In this document: positions 24,660 through 37,000 of the stretch, piece after piece | How the letters are laid out: each line of letters opens with the position of its first letter | How positions within the stretch are numbered: position 1 is the stretch's first letter | Source of the DNA: Trochalopteron elliotii | Taxonomy: Eukaryota; Chordata; Aves; Passeriformes; Leiothrichidae | Direction: 5' to 3' | Assembly: GCA_024734555.1 (NCBI GenBank) | Contig: JANPWX010000081.1 | Span: 3,310,825-3,374,824 of the forward strand | DNA: 64,000 bases | Program-made: the position numbers and the translations under genes | The notes under the pieces: generated by a model | Seen by the model: only the letters and a program-made list of their open reading frames with translations | What the model was told of the DNA's origin: nothing | The model's database searches: none

Positions 24660-27600
24660 GGTGACAGCACCTGAGTGGCAGACCCTGTTAAAGGGGTTTT
24701 GTGTTAAGATGACACATGTGGTATTGTACAGTTACAGATGAAGCTGCAGAGAAAATCTGAAGTGGTCATCTCCCAGGAGAGACCAAAGGAACACACAGCA
24801 CACAACCAGGATTGGCCTGTACCCAGCCTTTCCCTGCCCTGTCCCAGCTGCTGCAGTTGCATTGTGGCTTTGGCCTGTCCAGGGAGCAGCTTGTTGAACA
24901 TCATCTTGGAGCTGGCACCACAAACAAGGATCCCTGTTCCACCAGAAGGCTTCAAGCTAAAGTCATGTAAGGCTGAGCTGCTACCAGATGCATAATGCAC
25001 ATGACAGTGCAAGCAAACAAAGAGCAATGAGCAACTTGGGGAATGTATAATGGATCTTACATCAAACATACATCAGTTTGCCTTTCAAACAGAAAGTAAA
25101 ATAAAATAGCTTATTTCCATCCATTAATTGTCCCTCTACAATGAGGTAAACACAGAAAATGTGTGTGTTCAGGAGGAGTAAGATGATCTCACAATACATA
25201 CGTATCCTCGTGTTCTTCGTTCTTGCTATTTATTTTTGTTAGAAATTAGGAAGTGTTCATGGAGCTGGAAATTAAAATGATTCTGAATGTCTTGCTGTTT
25301 TATACAGAAAAGACTGATACTAAACCACCATTGTGCCAAGTTAGTTCTTTGCAGGGTCTGCTGAAGAGCTAGGAAACAACAGTCCAAACAAGAGTCACGG
25401 ACAAGTATTTCGTAATGCAGAATTGTTCCTTAATATACAGATGTTTTTCTGTTTACTCATTAATAAAATGAGTAAGAACATGGATGTTGCATGTTTAACT
25501 AGGAAGTGGTGGCAGACAAACATCACTTGGGCAGCATCCAGCAGTTTTACTTTCCTCCTAGGATGGTAATGTGGGTATGCTGGACATATTTATCTTTTAT
25601 GTGTTCTGTAGTTCAGCGTGTCACCTACAACTCATGTTTTTCATAATTTTTGCTGCAAAAACAATACTCACCATAGGAATGGTTGGTGAAAATAAAGTTA
25701 TTAATACAAAGACATCACTCTTTCCAGTGTTAATTTACACCATTTAAGTGCAGCTTGGCCAAGGAGAACAAAATATCCAGCAGTCAATGCAACTTTTAGA
25801 ACAACTGCAAGAGTTCTCATTTCCACTTGAAAGTACCATTCGTTCAGTTCTTCATCTGATACCCCTTTTGCTTCCACCTGTTGTATTACAGCAGTTTTAT
25901 GTATTTCTGGTCAGGAAAACAGCAGCTAGGTTCTCACTTTACAAATGTTTCTATGGATGGAGTTGGCATTAGCAAATAAAGAATCCAACTGTATATCCTG
26001 GACCAATTAAAGGAATAGAGTGCTAATGGAAAGACTGGCTGAGAAAGAGTGTAAGCCACACTGAGCAGGGCTCACAGTAACTCCATATTTATGAGGTGAC
26101 TATCTCCCTACTACATCTCTGCTCACTGCCACCCTGGCTCTGATTGTCCCTGAAAACAGCTCTGATATCAGATAATTGTGTGATTTGATTTGCTCTAGCT
26201 TTTTTGAGAACAGTATTTTCCAGTAGTTCCATGTTGAAAAACCCAGAGTTCATACTTACTACTAATACCCATCCTACACATGGTCTTAGTCTATGTTTAT
26301 TAGTTGCTTTGTATTAAGGGAAGTGCCTAAAACAAATATATTAAAAAAACAAATATTTGTAGGATACATCCCAGGACAATGACAAAACAAAAAAGAAAAA
26401 GAGACAAACATAGAAATAAAGAAAAAAGACAACACTACCATGAATCTGCTCATATAATACTTTATTGATTTATTGACATTACAGTTGAAAATACTTATTA
26501 GATTTCATTAGATTCTAAAATTTTACCCTGAATGGTGCTAAAAAGTGCAATTCTCTTATTTCATGGAATGGAAGATTTTAAATGTGTTGGTATGAAAGCA
26601 CTGTAGTGGCATTATCAAAGTGTTTTTCTTAAGTACCGTTCAGATGTATTTCATAGTGACAAAACAGTGCAATAAAATATACCAAAATAAACTCTTTAGC
26701 AATACCATATGAAATATTTTGACATTATTGGAATGAAAAGAGAAACTTTCATATACAAAAGTAAAAAGAAATTGTTCTAAAACTCATAAGATACTAAAAT
26801 CTCCTCCAACAAAGCATTTTCATTCACAATAGTTTTTGTCATAAAATTGTTCTCTTGCCTTTTTTTTCCTTTCTTCTTCGTGTTTTTTGTTTTTCAACAA
26901 GCCCTAGGGATTATTCACTTTTTTTAAAAAAAAGTAAAGAATATCCTGCATGTGGGCCTGAAATTAATATAGCTTTGTAGTTAATGTCTCTTTCCAAAGA
27001 ATATAAATAAAAACATAAAAATATCTCTCTCTGTCTCTTTGTGCTCCATGCTTTCACAGGTTCACCCTTTGCTCATTTTCTGGCCCATATTCTCTTTACC
27101 TCAAGTTTATTCATAACCAAACAAATGGCAGTGACAGATGTCATCCCACAGACCACTTGATTTGCTATGTCAGGATGGGCACCAGGCAACTTCCCCTCTG
27201 TGGCTGCTTCAAATTATCAAATGTGTGTCCAGGTCCATGAAGTGAAAAGAATTACAATGAAGAGCAGATATTTCATAGGTCAATTTAGTTCAGTGTAGTC
27301 GTGCAAAGTTGTAGCAATAGGGGATCTGCCCAAACAGAAGGAAACTGAACAGGTTCTAAAATCTTTCTACTGTTGTTATACCCTTCCCTTTTCCCCTATA
27401 AAAGGAAGGATGAAAGCTGTCTAGATACTGGAAACAAAGACTGCCATCACTGATGTGTTATTTTAATCAGACCTGTGTTGCATTCTGCTGTTCCTCTGGC
27501 CAGTCTTTATTCATACAAGTTGCAGCACTGAGTGGAATGCAGCTCCTGCTAGGATGGGAGTGACTTGTGCTGATGGCTTTGCACAGGCTTGATGCAAAGC

Positions 27601-29630
27601 TGGAGCAGGATGGAACCCTCAGCTCTGGAGTCACTTTCAGTGCCCACGTTGGCCTGAAAGTGTAGGAGAGGCTGGGCACAAGGGAGAGGCTTTGCACAGA
27701 GAGTTTGTGTCTGACTGATGTCCATGCTTTGCCACTGAAGTCTAGTAAAACTGTCCTAACATGCGTAAATAAGCTGTTTTATTTCAGCTTTGTAACAAAA
27801 AAATAATTTTAACTGAATTATTATGAAAGAGCAAAAAAACCAATAATATTAATTTTTGAGAAATAAAGTGCATTGGCAGTGTTTTTAACATATCAACACA
27901 CATTTTTCAAGATTCTAAAATGTTTTGCTCAATGGTTGAAATAATTAAGAAAAGACTTATTGTTTCCTGTCCTCCATGGCAGAAGGAGAATTGTTGCTGC
28001 AAGGTATCTTTTTTTATTATCAAAGTAAGAGCAATGCAAACAACATTTGTATAAAATGACAATACTTCAATAATAAGTTTGCCATTTTAAACATAAATTC
28101 ATCCAGAAGGCAGAAATTCTATAAGAAGAAAATCAATATTTCTCCATATGTAGATCTGCCTTAAAACTATCCATACTTTTCACAGGCCTGGAACAGTGCC
28201 TGCATTTTGTAACCAGATCCTTTAGGGCTGGTGCAGCCCTGAAGCACATTGCCTCTTCCCATCTCTCACAGTGAATTGACTGCAAAACTCACCAGGCAGA
28301 AAAGTTCAGGTTCCCCTCTTATTTTGTACCTGTCACAGCTGTGTAACATCTACAGCTATAACAGGGGTATATAAAATGCAGGCACATTATTTTTGTAATA
28401 CAGCTCTTAATTCTTACAGTCTGGTTTTTGCTCCAGTCCTACATTGAATGTTGAGTAGGTGGAGTCAGCTGGCCAGGTGTAATCAATAGGGATGGAAAGG
28501 AAGACAGAGCTGCACCAAAATGCAGCTTTTTAGGTCCTTTTCTATTTCTGGTTGACCTCATAGAATTTTTTGCCTTATTCATTGAGGCTCTGCTTCAGCA
28601 AAGCATGTAAGGCCATAGTTACAACAAACACCCGTCTGAATGAATAAATTTTATTATAGTTAAATACATGCTTTACTGTTTTCCTGAATGGGTGTTTTAG
28701 CACTTTATTTTTCTAATTAAAAGAAAAAAAAATGTCACAGAGGAAAATGCAGTTATGTAATACCCCATTATTTTGCATAGCTCAGACAATAAACTTAATC
28801 TTATCTAGTATGCTAAATAACTTGGAGAAATTCTTAGTCATCTAGTCAACACACCTTAAAATTTGAGGGTAATGCTTATTCCAGATGCATAAAGCTCATT
28901 ACTAATGAATAAACGTTCATTTTACATCACTTACTTTAAATTCATGTAATTCTTTATCCATTGTGCCTATTCATGTAAGGAATTTAAAGTTTAGCTGATT
29001 TAGAATTATCCATTAGAAACAGAAAGAAGGAAGGGAAGGAAGGGGAAGGGGGTGGGTAGACAGTTTTTGTCCTTAGTTCAAATACAACTTGAAGGACTTA
29101 ATTTCCAGTTTAGAAGAATAGCATTTCCACTGGAATAAACTACAGCATATCTAGTACTGTAGTGGATTTTAGAAACAAACTTATAATGAAGCAATTATTA
29201 AGGTCTTTTCTGGTGAGATTTATTCTGTAGAAGTAATGAAGAGCATAATTACTGGGAACAAACTGGAACATTTTTGCACTTCCTTTAAGGCTCAGAACTC
29301 ATCCACGTTGAACAGCTACAGTGTGGTATTGCTAACCTGAAGAAAAAAATGGACAGAGAGCTTGGCTTCAGCATCTCACAAGTGAAAAATTAATAGTGAT
29401 GCTAAGAATGTATGAATGGTCTTAGTGGCTCAGAACTTGATACAACTTTACAGCATCTTTTAGCAGCATGTCTCCGGCTATCACCAATAATCAATTTCTA
29501 GATGAGAGTTTTAAGAAACAGAGCAAAGACAGCAGTTTTCCTCCTTACACCAGTCCAAAAATGCCTGCCTTGTGAACATGCAAAGGTAGAGTTTAGATAC
29601 TGGTTTTAATATTTTTAAGAAACCTTTATC
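24660..29630. other. Intergenic AT-rich sequence
   Basis: I see no gene and no assignable repeat. A-rich low-complexity sequence runs at about 26335-26430, and a purine-rich GGAA tract at 29022-29055. Short open frames on both strands near 24704-25069 and 27467-27697 overlap one another and lack support. Confidence 0.5.
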
Positions 29631-29639
29631 TTCCAGCAG

Positions 29640-30880
29640 TCTAGTCTCACTTTGAAGCTGTCAGCAGGGGTCTTCACAGCTTCCTGTGGCAATGAACTCC
29701 TCCGTATATCTTCTTTAGTTTGTTTGCTCTGCAACTTCACAGCAGAGTTCCCATAGTTCTTGAATTATGAGGAACAACCATCAGTTCCCTCTCTACCTTC
29801 TCAGTTTCACTCATGATTTTATAGTTCTGTCAAAAGCTCCCTACAGTGTCTCTTCTCTAAGCTGAGGAGTTCTTGTCTGTCTAATCCTTCCTCTGGGAGT
29901 TGCTCTGTAAATTTTTTCATCATTATTGCTCTTCTCTGTGCTTCTGTTATGTCCTTGCAGTGGCAGGGAGACAGATTTCCCAGCAATACCCAGGATTCAT
30001 GTGCGTGAAGTGCCATTGTATTTTTCAGTTTTGTTCTATAGTTTGTTGCAATAACTCATAAACATCCCATTTTTTTTCTGTTGACTGTTGTTGACTCCTG
30101 AACTAACGTTTTCACAAGCCCTGTTACTAGACCTCTGAAATCTCTTTCCTCAGATACAATTGACAGTTTAGAACACCTCACTCTGAAGGTAAAATTATGT
30201 TTTACGTGGCTATCATCCTTTTTTACTTTTTTCACATTTATTCGTTTATCCTACTAAGTTTTAACCCACCTGGTAGTTCAGTATTGAGAGTTTCTTGGCA
30301 GTTGTATTAACAACTTTTTCAGCTCAGAAAGCCCTCTGTACCATCAACAAACTTTCACTTCTCAATCTTTCTCCACATAATTTTTGTATGCATGTATCAA
30401 TACTGGGCCCGGTGTGAAACTATGAGACTCCTAGAGTGGTTTTCCTGTATTGACAAAACTGGCTATTTATTCCTACCCTTTCTTTCCAATTTTTGAGTAT
30501 TCATTTGCTCATGAGAGAATCTTGGAAAGAAACAATAATTTGGTATCTTTGATGGGCTGTTGAAAGGTTTTTGAAGCACAAGTATACAATAGCAAATGAT
30601 TATTGATTCTTTAAAGGATAAGCAAGACCAGATGTCTTTCTATAAAATTTACATTGATTTTTCTCAGGGATATCATATTTATCTATGTACTTTCTGACAG
30701 TCTTCTACATTATATACTCTACTAATTTGTCTGATCACTAGTCCCCAAATCTCCATGGGAACCTTTTCCAAATCTTAATGTAGTGGAGTTTTGATTTTTC
30801 TTTTGCTACTCAGGCCATTTAAAGAGGAAGGTGAGAAACCACTTTTAGTTGAATGCTATTTTTAAAATGTTCAAGATCAT
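29640..30880 (-). mobile_element. Ancient CR1/L3-like LINE fragment
   Basis: Over more than a kilobase the plus strand follows, in order, the reverse complement of the 3' third of an old vertebrate L3/CR1 LINE. Landmarks are CTCTAAGCTGAGGAGT near 29858, CCATCAACAAACTTTCACTT near 30342, ATACTGGGCCC near 30401, TTTATTCCTACCCTTT near 30467 and ATTTATCTATGTACTTTCTG near 30679. Matching is by recalled consensus order; similarity is low and broken by indels, consistent with great age. No reading frame survives. Exact limits are uncertain. Confidence 0.6.
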
Positions 30881-31160
30881 TTAGAGCTCTGACAACTCAT
30901 TACTATGATGTCAGCTTTTCCTGCTTTTATCCTATGAGGTGGATTTCCCAAATCCCGTAAAGATTTTATCATGTCCTCTTCATATATCAAATGTGCAAAG
31001 AACTGATCTTACTTCACACACGTTGTGTCACCAGGAACACTCAAGATACTTCTCAAGAAATAAGTACAATCTCTATTATAGCAAAGGAAAACAAAACTGA
31101 GAGGTGAAGGGCTGGCTTTAATAAAGGACTGACCTCAGGACAATGTGCATAAATATCTTG

Positions 31161-31349
31161 TCACGTCTTCAGTGATTTGGCACTAGCAAATTCGATATGA
31201 ATGTCCCAAAACAGTTTAGCATGTCTTAAGCCCGGATTGATGCACACCTCCTCAATGGAGATGGAAACTGTTTCATGACTCTGTTTTGATGTCTTGATCA
31301 TTAGCCTGTACTGACCGATATCTGAACCTACATTAAAGGGTCTCGTCAC
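31161..31349 (-). other. Unassigned codon-like open block
   Basis: A 62-codon minus-strand frame with unusually balanced, protein-like composition (for example SDIGQYRLMIKTSKQ and EEVCINPGLRHAKLFWDIH) and a few retained CpGs, in repeat-rich intergenic DNA. Upstream on the minus strand lies TTTTGTTTTTTAATTACTGTGACGAG, in which the T-rich part resembles an acceptor tract. There is no promoter, no partner exon and no recognised family. It may be chance, a lone exon, or a decayed pseudogene. Confidence 0.2.
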
Positions 31350-31493
31350 AGTAATTAAAAAACAAAATCAGCATTTACTTGGGATTGCCCAAAACTAAAA
31401 AGAATACATTCAAAAGTCCAAGATAGGAGCAATCCCATCATTTCAGAAATAGTTACAATCCAAAATCAGTCTATGCATAAATGAGATTTAAAC

Positions 31494-32015
31494 CACAGAT
31501 TCACTGAATATCGTGAGTTGGAAGGGACCCACAAGGATCCCCCAAGTCCAGCTCCTGACCCTGCACAGGACATCCCAAGAATCACATCATCTGCCATAGA
31601 GCAATGTCCAAATGCTCCTTGAGCTCTGTCAGGCTGGTGCTGTGACCACTGCCCTGGGGAGCCTGTTCTAGTGCCCAGTCACCCCCTGAATGAAGATGAT
31701 TTTCCTGATACCCAAAGTAAACCTCCCCTGACACAACTTCAGGCCATTCCCTCAGGTCCTGTCACTGTCACCACAGAGCAGAGATCAGTGTCTGCCCCTG
31801 CTCTTCCCCTCATGAGAAAGCTGTAACTGCAGTGAGGTCTCCCCTCAGTCTTCTCCAGGCTGAACAGACCAAGGGACCTCAGCCCCTCCTCACACAGCTT
31901 CACCTCCAGACCCTTCACCATTCTTGCTTCCCTCCTTTGGACACTTTCTAGAAGCTAAATGTCTTTCTCATATTGTGGCACCCAAAATTGCACACAGCGC
32001 TGGAGGTCAGCCCAC
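31494..32015 (-). mobile_element. CR1 LINE, 3' fragment
   Basis: The plus strand is the reverse complement of a CR1 3' end. It begins near GAGTTGGAAGGGACCC and passes through the conserved GAGCTCTGTCAGGCTGG, CTTCTCCAGGCTGAACA and CACAGCGCTGGAGG blocks. The element is 5' truncated, as most avian CR1 copies are. The reading frame of the reverse transcriptase 3' end is broken. It is diverged but clearly younger than the fragment at 29640-30880. Confidence 0.88.
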
Positions 32016-32432
32016 ACACTTCTCAACTCACATTGCAAATGAACACAGAGATGAAGACAGATTCAGACAATCTTTTGTTATAAATTCCTGGTGTCTATGC
32101 CTTGTGCCCCAGCACTGTTCATGTTTGCATACTAACTAATGAACACACCCCTCATTTAAATTAATGCTCCCTTGTCTGGTATAAACAGGCTGCAGCAATT
32201 CTGTAGCTGGCAAGCAAGGAAAAGAGGAGAGGCTAAACAGGATTAGCAGAATATCAAACCATCCTCTTTAATTACCTGCTACAATATGTTCATTTATTTT
32301 CATCTCCAAGTAACTTTTTTACCATTCACATCTGATTGATCATATAAGAACAGGGCTGGGAGCTAGGAGAGTCTACTCATTATCTCTAAAGGTTGTTATA
32401 GTGGGTGCTCTTATTAATCAGATTTTTAAGAG

Positions 32433-32536
32433 GAAAGGTATGAGATTGTCCACCACCATTCAGAAAACTAATGCTCAGANNNNNNNNNNGAAAGGTATGA
32501 GATTGTCCACCACCATTCAGAAAACTAATGCTCAGA
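32433..32536. repeat. 47-bp direct duplication around an assembly gap
   Basis: The 47 bases at 32433-32479 (starting GAAAGGTATGAGATTGTCC) recur exactly at 32490-32536, separated only by ten N (32480-32489). Contig ends that overlap but were left unmerged give exactly this pattern, so the true sequence is probably a single copy with no gap. Confidence 0.95.
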
Positions 32537-32893
32537 GGGAGGACTCAGGCAAGTGCCACTCACATCAGCAGGCCAGCTACTCTAATTGATAATAGTCCTA
32601 TTAATTTGGAATTAAATATTAACAGCCTGCAGCACTGGATCATCTTCATACCATTCTCATTATATCAAGCCCTCATTCATTTGAAAGGTAACAAGTGCAT
32701 AGAATTAATAACAAAATTAAATGGAAGGACGTAAATTTGAAAGAGATATTTATTATTAAGTGTTTACAGGAAAGAAATAAGCATTTTAGTTCCACTGTCA
32801 TTTAACTAAGGCTGCATATGAGCACCTGAAGAAGTTACACGAATGCAACATGGTGATTTAGGAGTTGAAATTAAGGATTATTATTTACTTTAA

Positions 32894-33340
32894 TGTGGTG
32901 GTTTCTCCTTGGGGACTGCTTACCGGCCAGGCAGTAAACCCCAGACCAACCGAAGCAGTTCGTGAGTTCCTCAGATCAGCTGGCTCAGTGTGGATGAGGC
33001 TGGAAATGAAGAGTGGGCTTCTGCCGTGGGTTTGGAAGATGTTTATTCTGGTGCAGCTCCACGTGCAAAAAGCACGGACTGGCCTGTCCTTCTCCTTTTT
33101 GTACCCCAGGACACAGCCTGGGGCAACAGGAGAATTTGGGCCAATGGGTGAAAAGGGGTTGGGTGTTCCAGGACAGGGGCACTTAACAGAACAATTGGCA
33201 GGTGGGTGTCTGAGCACCTGGTGAATGGGAGATGATCTCCCCTCAAGTTACCAGGGTGATTGACAAGGGGCTCCCCTCTGGGAGATACCATGGGTGTTTG
33301 GGAATGGGTGAAGGGACTTTGGAAGGGACATACCAACACA
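32894..33340 (-). mobile_element. Endogenous-retrovirus LTR, about 447 bp
   Basis: Terminal sequences TGTGGTGG (left) and CCAACACA (right) form an imperfect inverted repeat with TG...CA ends. On the minus strand a GTACAAAAAGG TATA-like box (near 33100) precedes AGAATAAACATC as polyadenylation signal (near 33045), and a GC-richer U5 follows. This is a normal LTR order. I see no target-site duplication, and no retroviral genes adjoin, so it is a solo or truncated LTR. Overlapping open frames on both strands in this interval are incidental. Confidence 0.65.
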
Positions 33341-33897
33341 AAATAAATAAAATACATATAAAACTTCAAAAGCCTCAACCATGCGTTGCAACACTTCAAA
33401 AGTAGGGAAGTAGAACTATGAATTGTGGTTCTTTTGTCAGCTGCAAAGGAGTCACCATGAGCGTTGCTAAATCACCACAGTTGCACAGTTTCTGAACAGT
33501 GTCTGGGCCACTGTGAGCATCCTGCTTAGACTGTGGCATGGGCAGCAGGATGCAAGCAATTTTCAGGGATGCCAAGTTATTAGTCTCTACAGGCTTAGAC
33601 AAGGGAGAGTTTCTAGGACATTTTGCACAGCTAACCTCTCTAGAAGTGCTCAGAGCAGAACTTCAGGCACTTAATAAATTTTACAGCTGAAAATTGAAGA
33701 GCTCTTGACCCTCTGCTACCCAAGCATTTCTTGCAGATTGCTGTCATGGACCTTGGAGTATAAATTCTTCCTGTGTTGCACTTCAGGAATGGATCTGTAA
33801 GATTTTTTGTTTGAAGTCATAGGTGATTCTCTATTATAGTTTATATTTTATATAACATGCTAATAAAAAGGTTAAACAAGCCAGTTGTATCCACTAT

Positions 33898-34025
33898 TGT
33901 CCTGGTTTAGGGCGAATTTGGGAGGAAACTGCGCGCTTCTTCTTTCTTTGCTCACTCTCAGAACCAGTCTTAAAGGTACAGAACACAGAACAGACGATTT
34001 GGGGATACATAGTCACCCTAGGACA
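33898..34025 (+). mobile_element. Miniature solo LTR (128 bp), internally deleted
   Basis: It starts TGTCCTGGTTTAGGG and ends GTCACCCTAGGACA, the same termini as the 635-bp LTR at 22275-22909 but in the opposite orientation. It is flanked by an exact 5-bp duplication, ACTAT (33893-33897 and 34026-34030). The first 32 bp and last roughly 80 bp align with the ends of the long copy; about 507 bp of interior is missing. The join falls at AAAC, which is present at both edges of the missing interval in the long copy (GGAGGAAAC and ACAAACTG). TATA-like and polyadenylation signals of the long copy are lost. Confidence 0.9.
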
Positions 34026-37000
34026 ACTATATAAAGAGATGAAGTAAGTATGTACTAATGTTCTTCTGAGCTGTTTCACAGAAGTGATATCAGTTATGGG
34101 TGTGGTCCACAATATTTTTTCTTTCAGTGTGTGAAAAATTTTCTTCAAGGCAGCTGAGGTTCATTTATTTATTTATTGACTTGTTATTTGGCTTCATGCT
34201 TCTGGTATGTTGTGTCCAGAGTAGTTTTTGTCACACACTTTCCAACAGATGGGTATGATTTGGCACAGCTGGGTTTATCCTGCCAGTTACACAGCTTGGA
34301 ATAATCTTGTCTGGGTTAGGGTAAAATGAGTCATAGCTTCCCCAAATCATTTGTCACTGTTGTAAAATTTAAGACAATTGGTCCTGATTGGTAGTTTATG
34401 CTCAAAAAAAGATGTTTGATTTGAAGGAACAAGACTGCTGCAGATAAAAACATGAGGGTCTATCTCAGAACTGCTTTATTTGAAAAACTTAGGTCTACAT
34501 TTTGGTATATGGTAATTTTTTCTCTACTCCCAGAAAACAAAAAAGTTCTCTGCACTGATGCTGTAGGATATACTGCGTAACTGGTTCAGTGCTAGAGAAT
34601 AAAGATTGAAAAAAAATATAATATTTTTTACAGTAAAACCATAATCTGGACAAAATACCCTCTTTGTCTTCATGAACAAAAGAGTACAGTAACAAAAATG
34701 TGTTGAAGAAAATAAATTAAACAAATACCCTCTGAAATTCTAGATTTACACATATGAGTTTATATACCTTGTGCAAGACTTTCTTGATTCCTCCCTACTG
34801 CTGCTGGGCTCTGGTGACAGATTGGTGACTTTGGAGGGAAAGGTTACCAATCTCTGCAAAGGGACCAAGTCCAGGTGAACCAGTCAGAGAGAGCCTGACT
34901 CTGCTTAGGACTGATCAGAGCAGAGAGATATGCATGGACTAAATTCCACTCCCTGCTGTTTCTTCAGAGGGGGAAGCAGGTTCTGAGCTGACACCAAGCA
35001 GAAAGGAAAAAGCTCCTACACATTTTGCTGGCAAACATCCTGCTCTAGAGGGCACACCACTTGTAATCAAATTCCTGCTTCTCAGTCCAGAATTAATTTT
35101 GCTGCACTTTCTTCAATGGAATTTGTTCAATCTTCCTCCAAAATGCAGATGGAATTCTGTCCTTCCATTACGAATTAAGACAATAATCTTACATTAAAAA
35201 TAAATAAATAAATATTAATACAAAAAGTTTTGGTAATGATACTGATTCTATGATTTTTCATCAACTTTGCTACCAAATTACAAGTAATACCTTCTAGGTT
35301 CCCTGTCACCTACTCTAAGAGTTTATCCAGGTCTTTTCCATGTTTCACCCTAAGAAAGCACACTATTACTTTTATACATGTAATTCTGAAATTTTACAGT
35401 ATTACTACAACACTGATTTCAAGACAGCATCTATTTGCCCTGCACTGCAGAAATCTGAGGAAGAATATCACTGCTGTGCATTGCTCTGTTTTTACACACC
35501 AGTAAATTCCTCCTTAGATCATCATGTTTAGTTGCTTTAAAATAGAAACAAACAATGCCACTTAGCATAAGTTGGGTTAGGTAATAAATGAGCTGAGTGC
35601 TGAAATGAAGGTTCCTTATTTGATCAAGGAGCCTAAAGAAACCAGGATTCCATATTCATGAATCCATAATTTTTTTTCCCATCTATATTGAGTCAGCAGC
35701 TGCACATCCAAAGCTGAATCATGTTTACCAAAGGGAAGGAAAGAATCTACTGATATGTTGATACAACAAATCCACATCTTTCCTTTGCTGTCTTGATTAA
35801 AAGGGGACCAGAATTTAAGCCTTTATCTTAAGGTTTCTGGTAAATAATACTGGTTTAGATCATTCCACTGTGTAAAGTGTGATCAGACCTGTGCAAAAAT
35901 CAAAAGACAAATTCTGTGGTTTTTTGAAAGGAGATTTGGGTTTTTTCTCCCCACTAAACTAGTGTTTCCCATCCTGGACTCCAGGATCTGCATTCATACA
36001 TGACCTCATAGTCTATGTGAGGCTTGTGGCACTCCTAAATGAACCTTGGCAGGGGGACAGGGATCTCCCCCAGCAAGTCCCCAGGGCATCACAGGCCCAG
36101 CATTCATTCCCTAATCAGTTTTATTCTGGAGCTATATTTGTAATGCCATTTAAACCTCTAGTTATTTATAATAGCCTTGGCCATGTGGGACCTATTAAAA
36201 AAATAATCCAGGCCTTCCTTAATGACGTGACTTTTTTCCAGAAAATATTACAATAATTTACAGTGGAGAAAAAAGAAATTTGGTACTCTGAAATCCTCGC
36301 CAAATCACACACTCTTGCTCTCACACAAATCTCCATTTTCATACAATACAAGATGTGTAAAAGAAAACTCTCAGAAGTTTTCTTATGTATACACCTCTTG
36401 GGGCTGATATGGGCCGTTATTATGATTTATTTGCTGTTTGTTGTGCACTGGCAGATGTTTGAGTATTTGCAAACAAGATGGATGATGTTACCATTGTGTG
36501 ACCTTGCAGCCTACTTACTAATGAGTTAACACAGGCAAGCAGGGACCCCAGAATAATGATGTGCTTGCAGACTTGGGCTGCTACTGAGTTATTTGTATTA
36601 CTGCTTCAAGAGGCATAGGTGTTAATTATCCAATTAGTACCAATTAGTAATTCAGCTGAAGTGGAGGTGGTGCTGTAAAATCGTCAAAATTTCTCTCAAA
36701 ATTACTTCCTGGGGCAAGCTTCCACTTGAGAAGAAATTTGATTTTTCAGTGCTTTTCTAGCAGTAAATCAAGAAACAACTGCTAAGCTAACTGACATGTT
36801 AACACAATTATACTGTATTTTAAGCTATCTTCATTTTTATCTTTGTCTTTGATTTAGTAGATTTAGTTTTTCTGTAGGTTGCAAATACAGCTCATTGGAA
36901 CACAGCTCAGCATGCTTGCTGCTAGAAAGAAAGTAATCACTTCTCCTGCAACAAATCAGTAATGCTTGAGTAAATCAGATTTGAAATTAGTAGGGGTATG

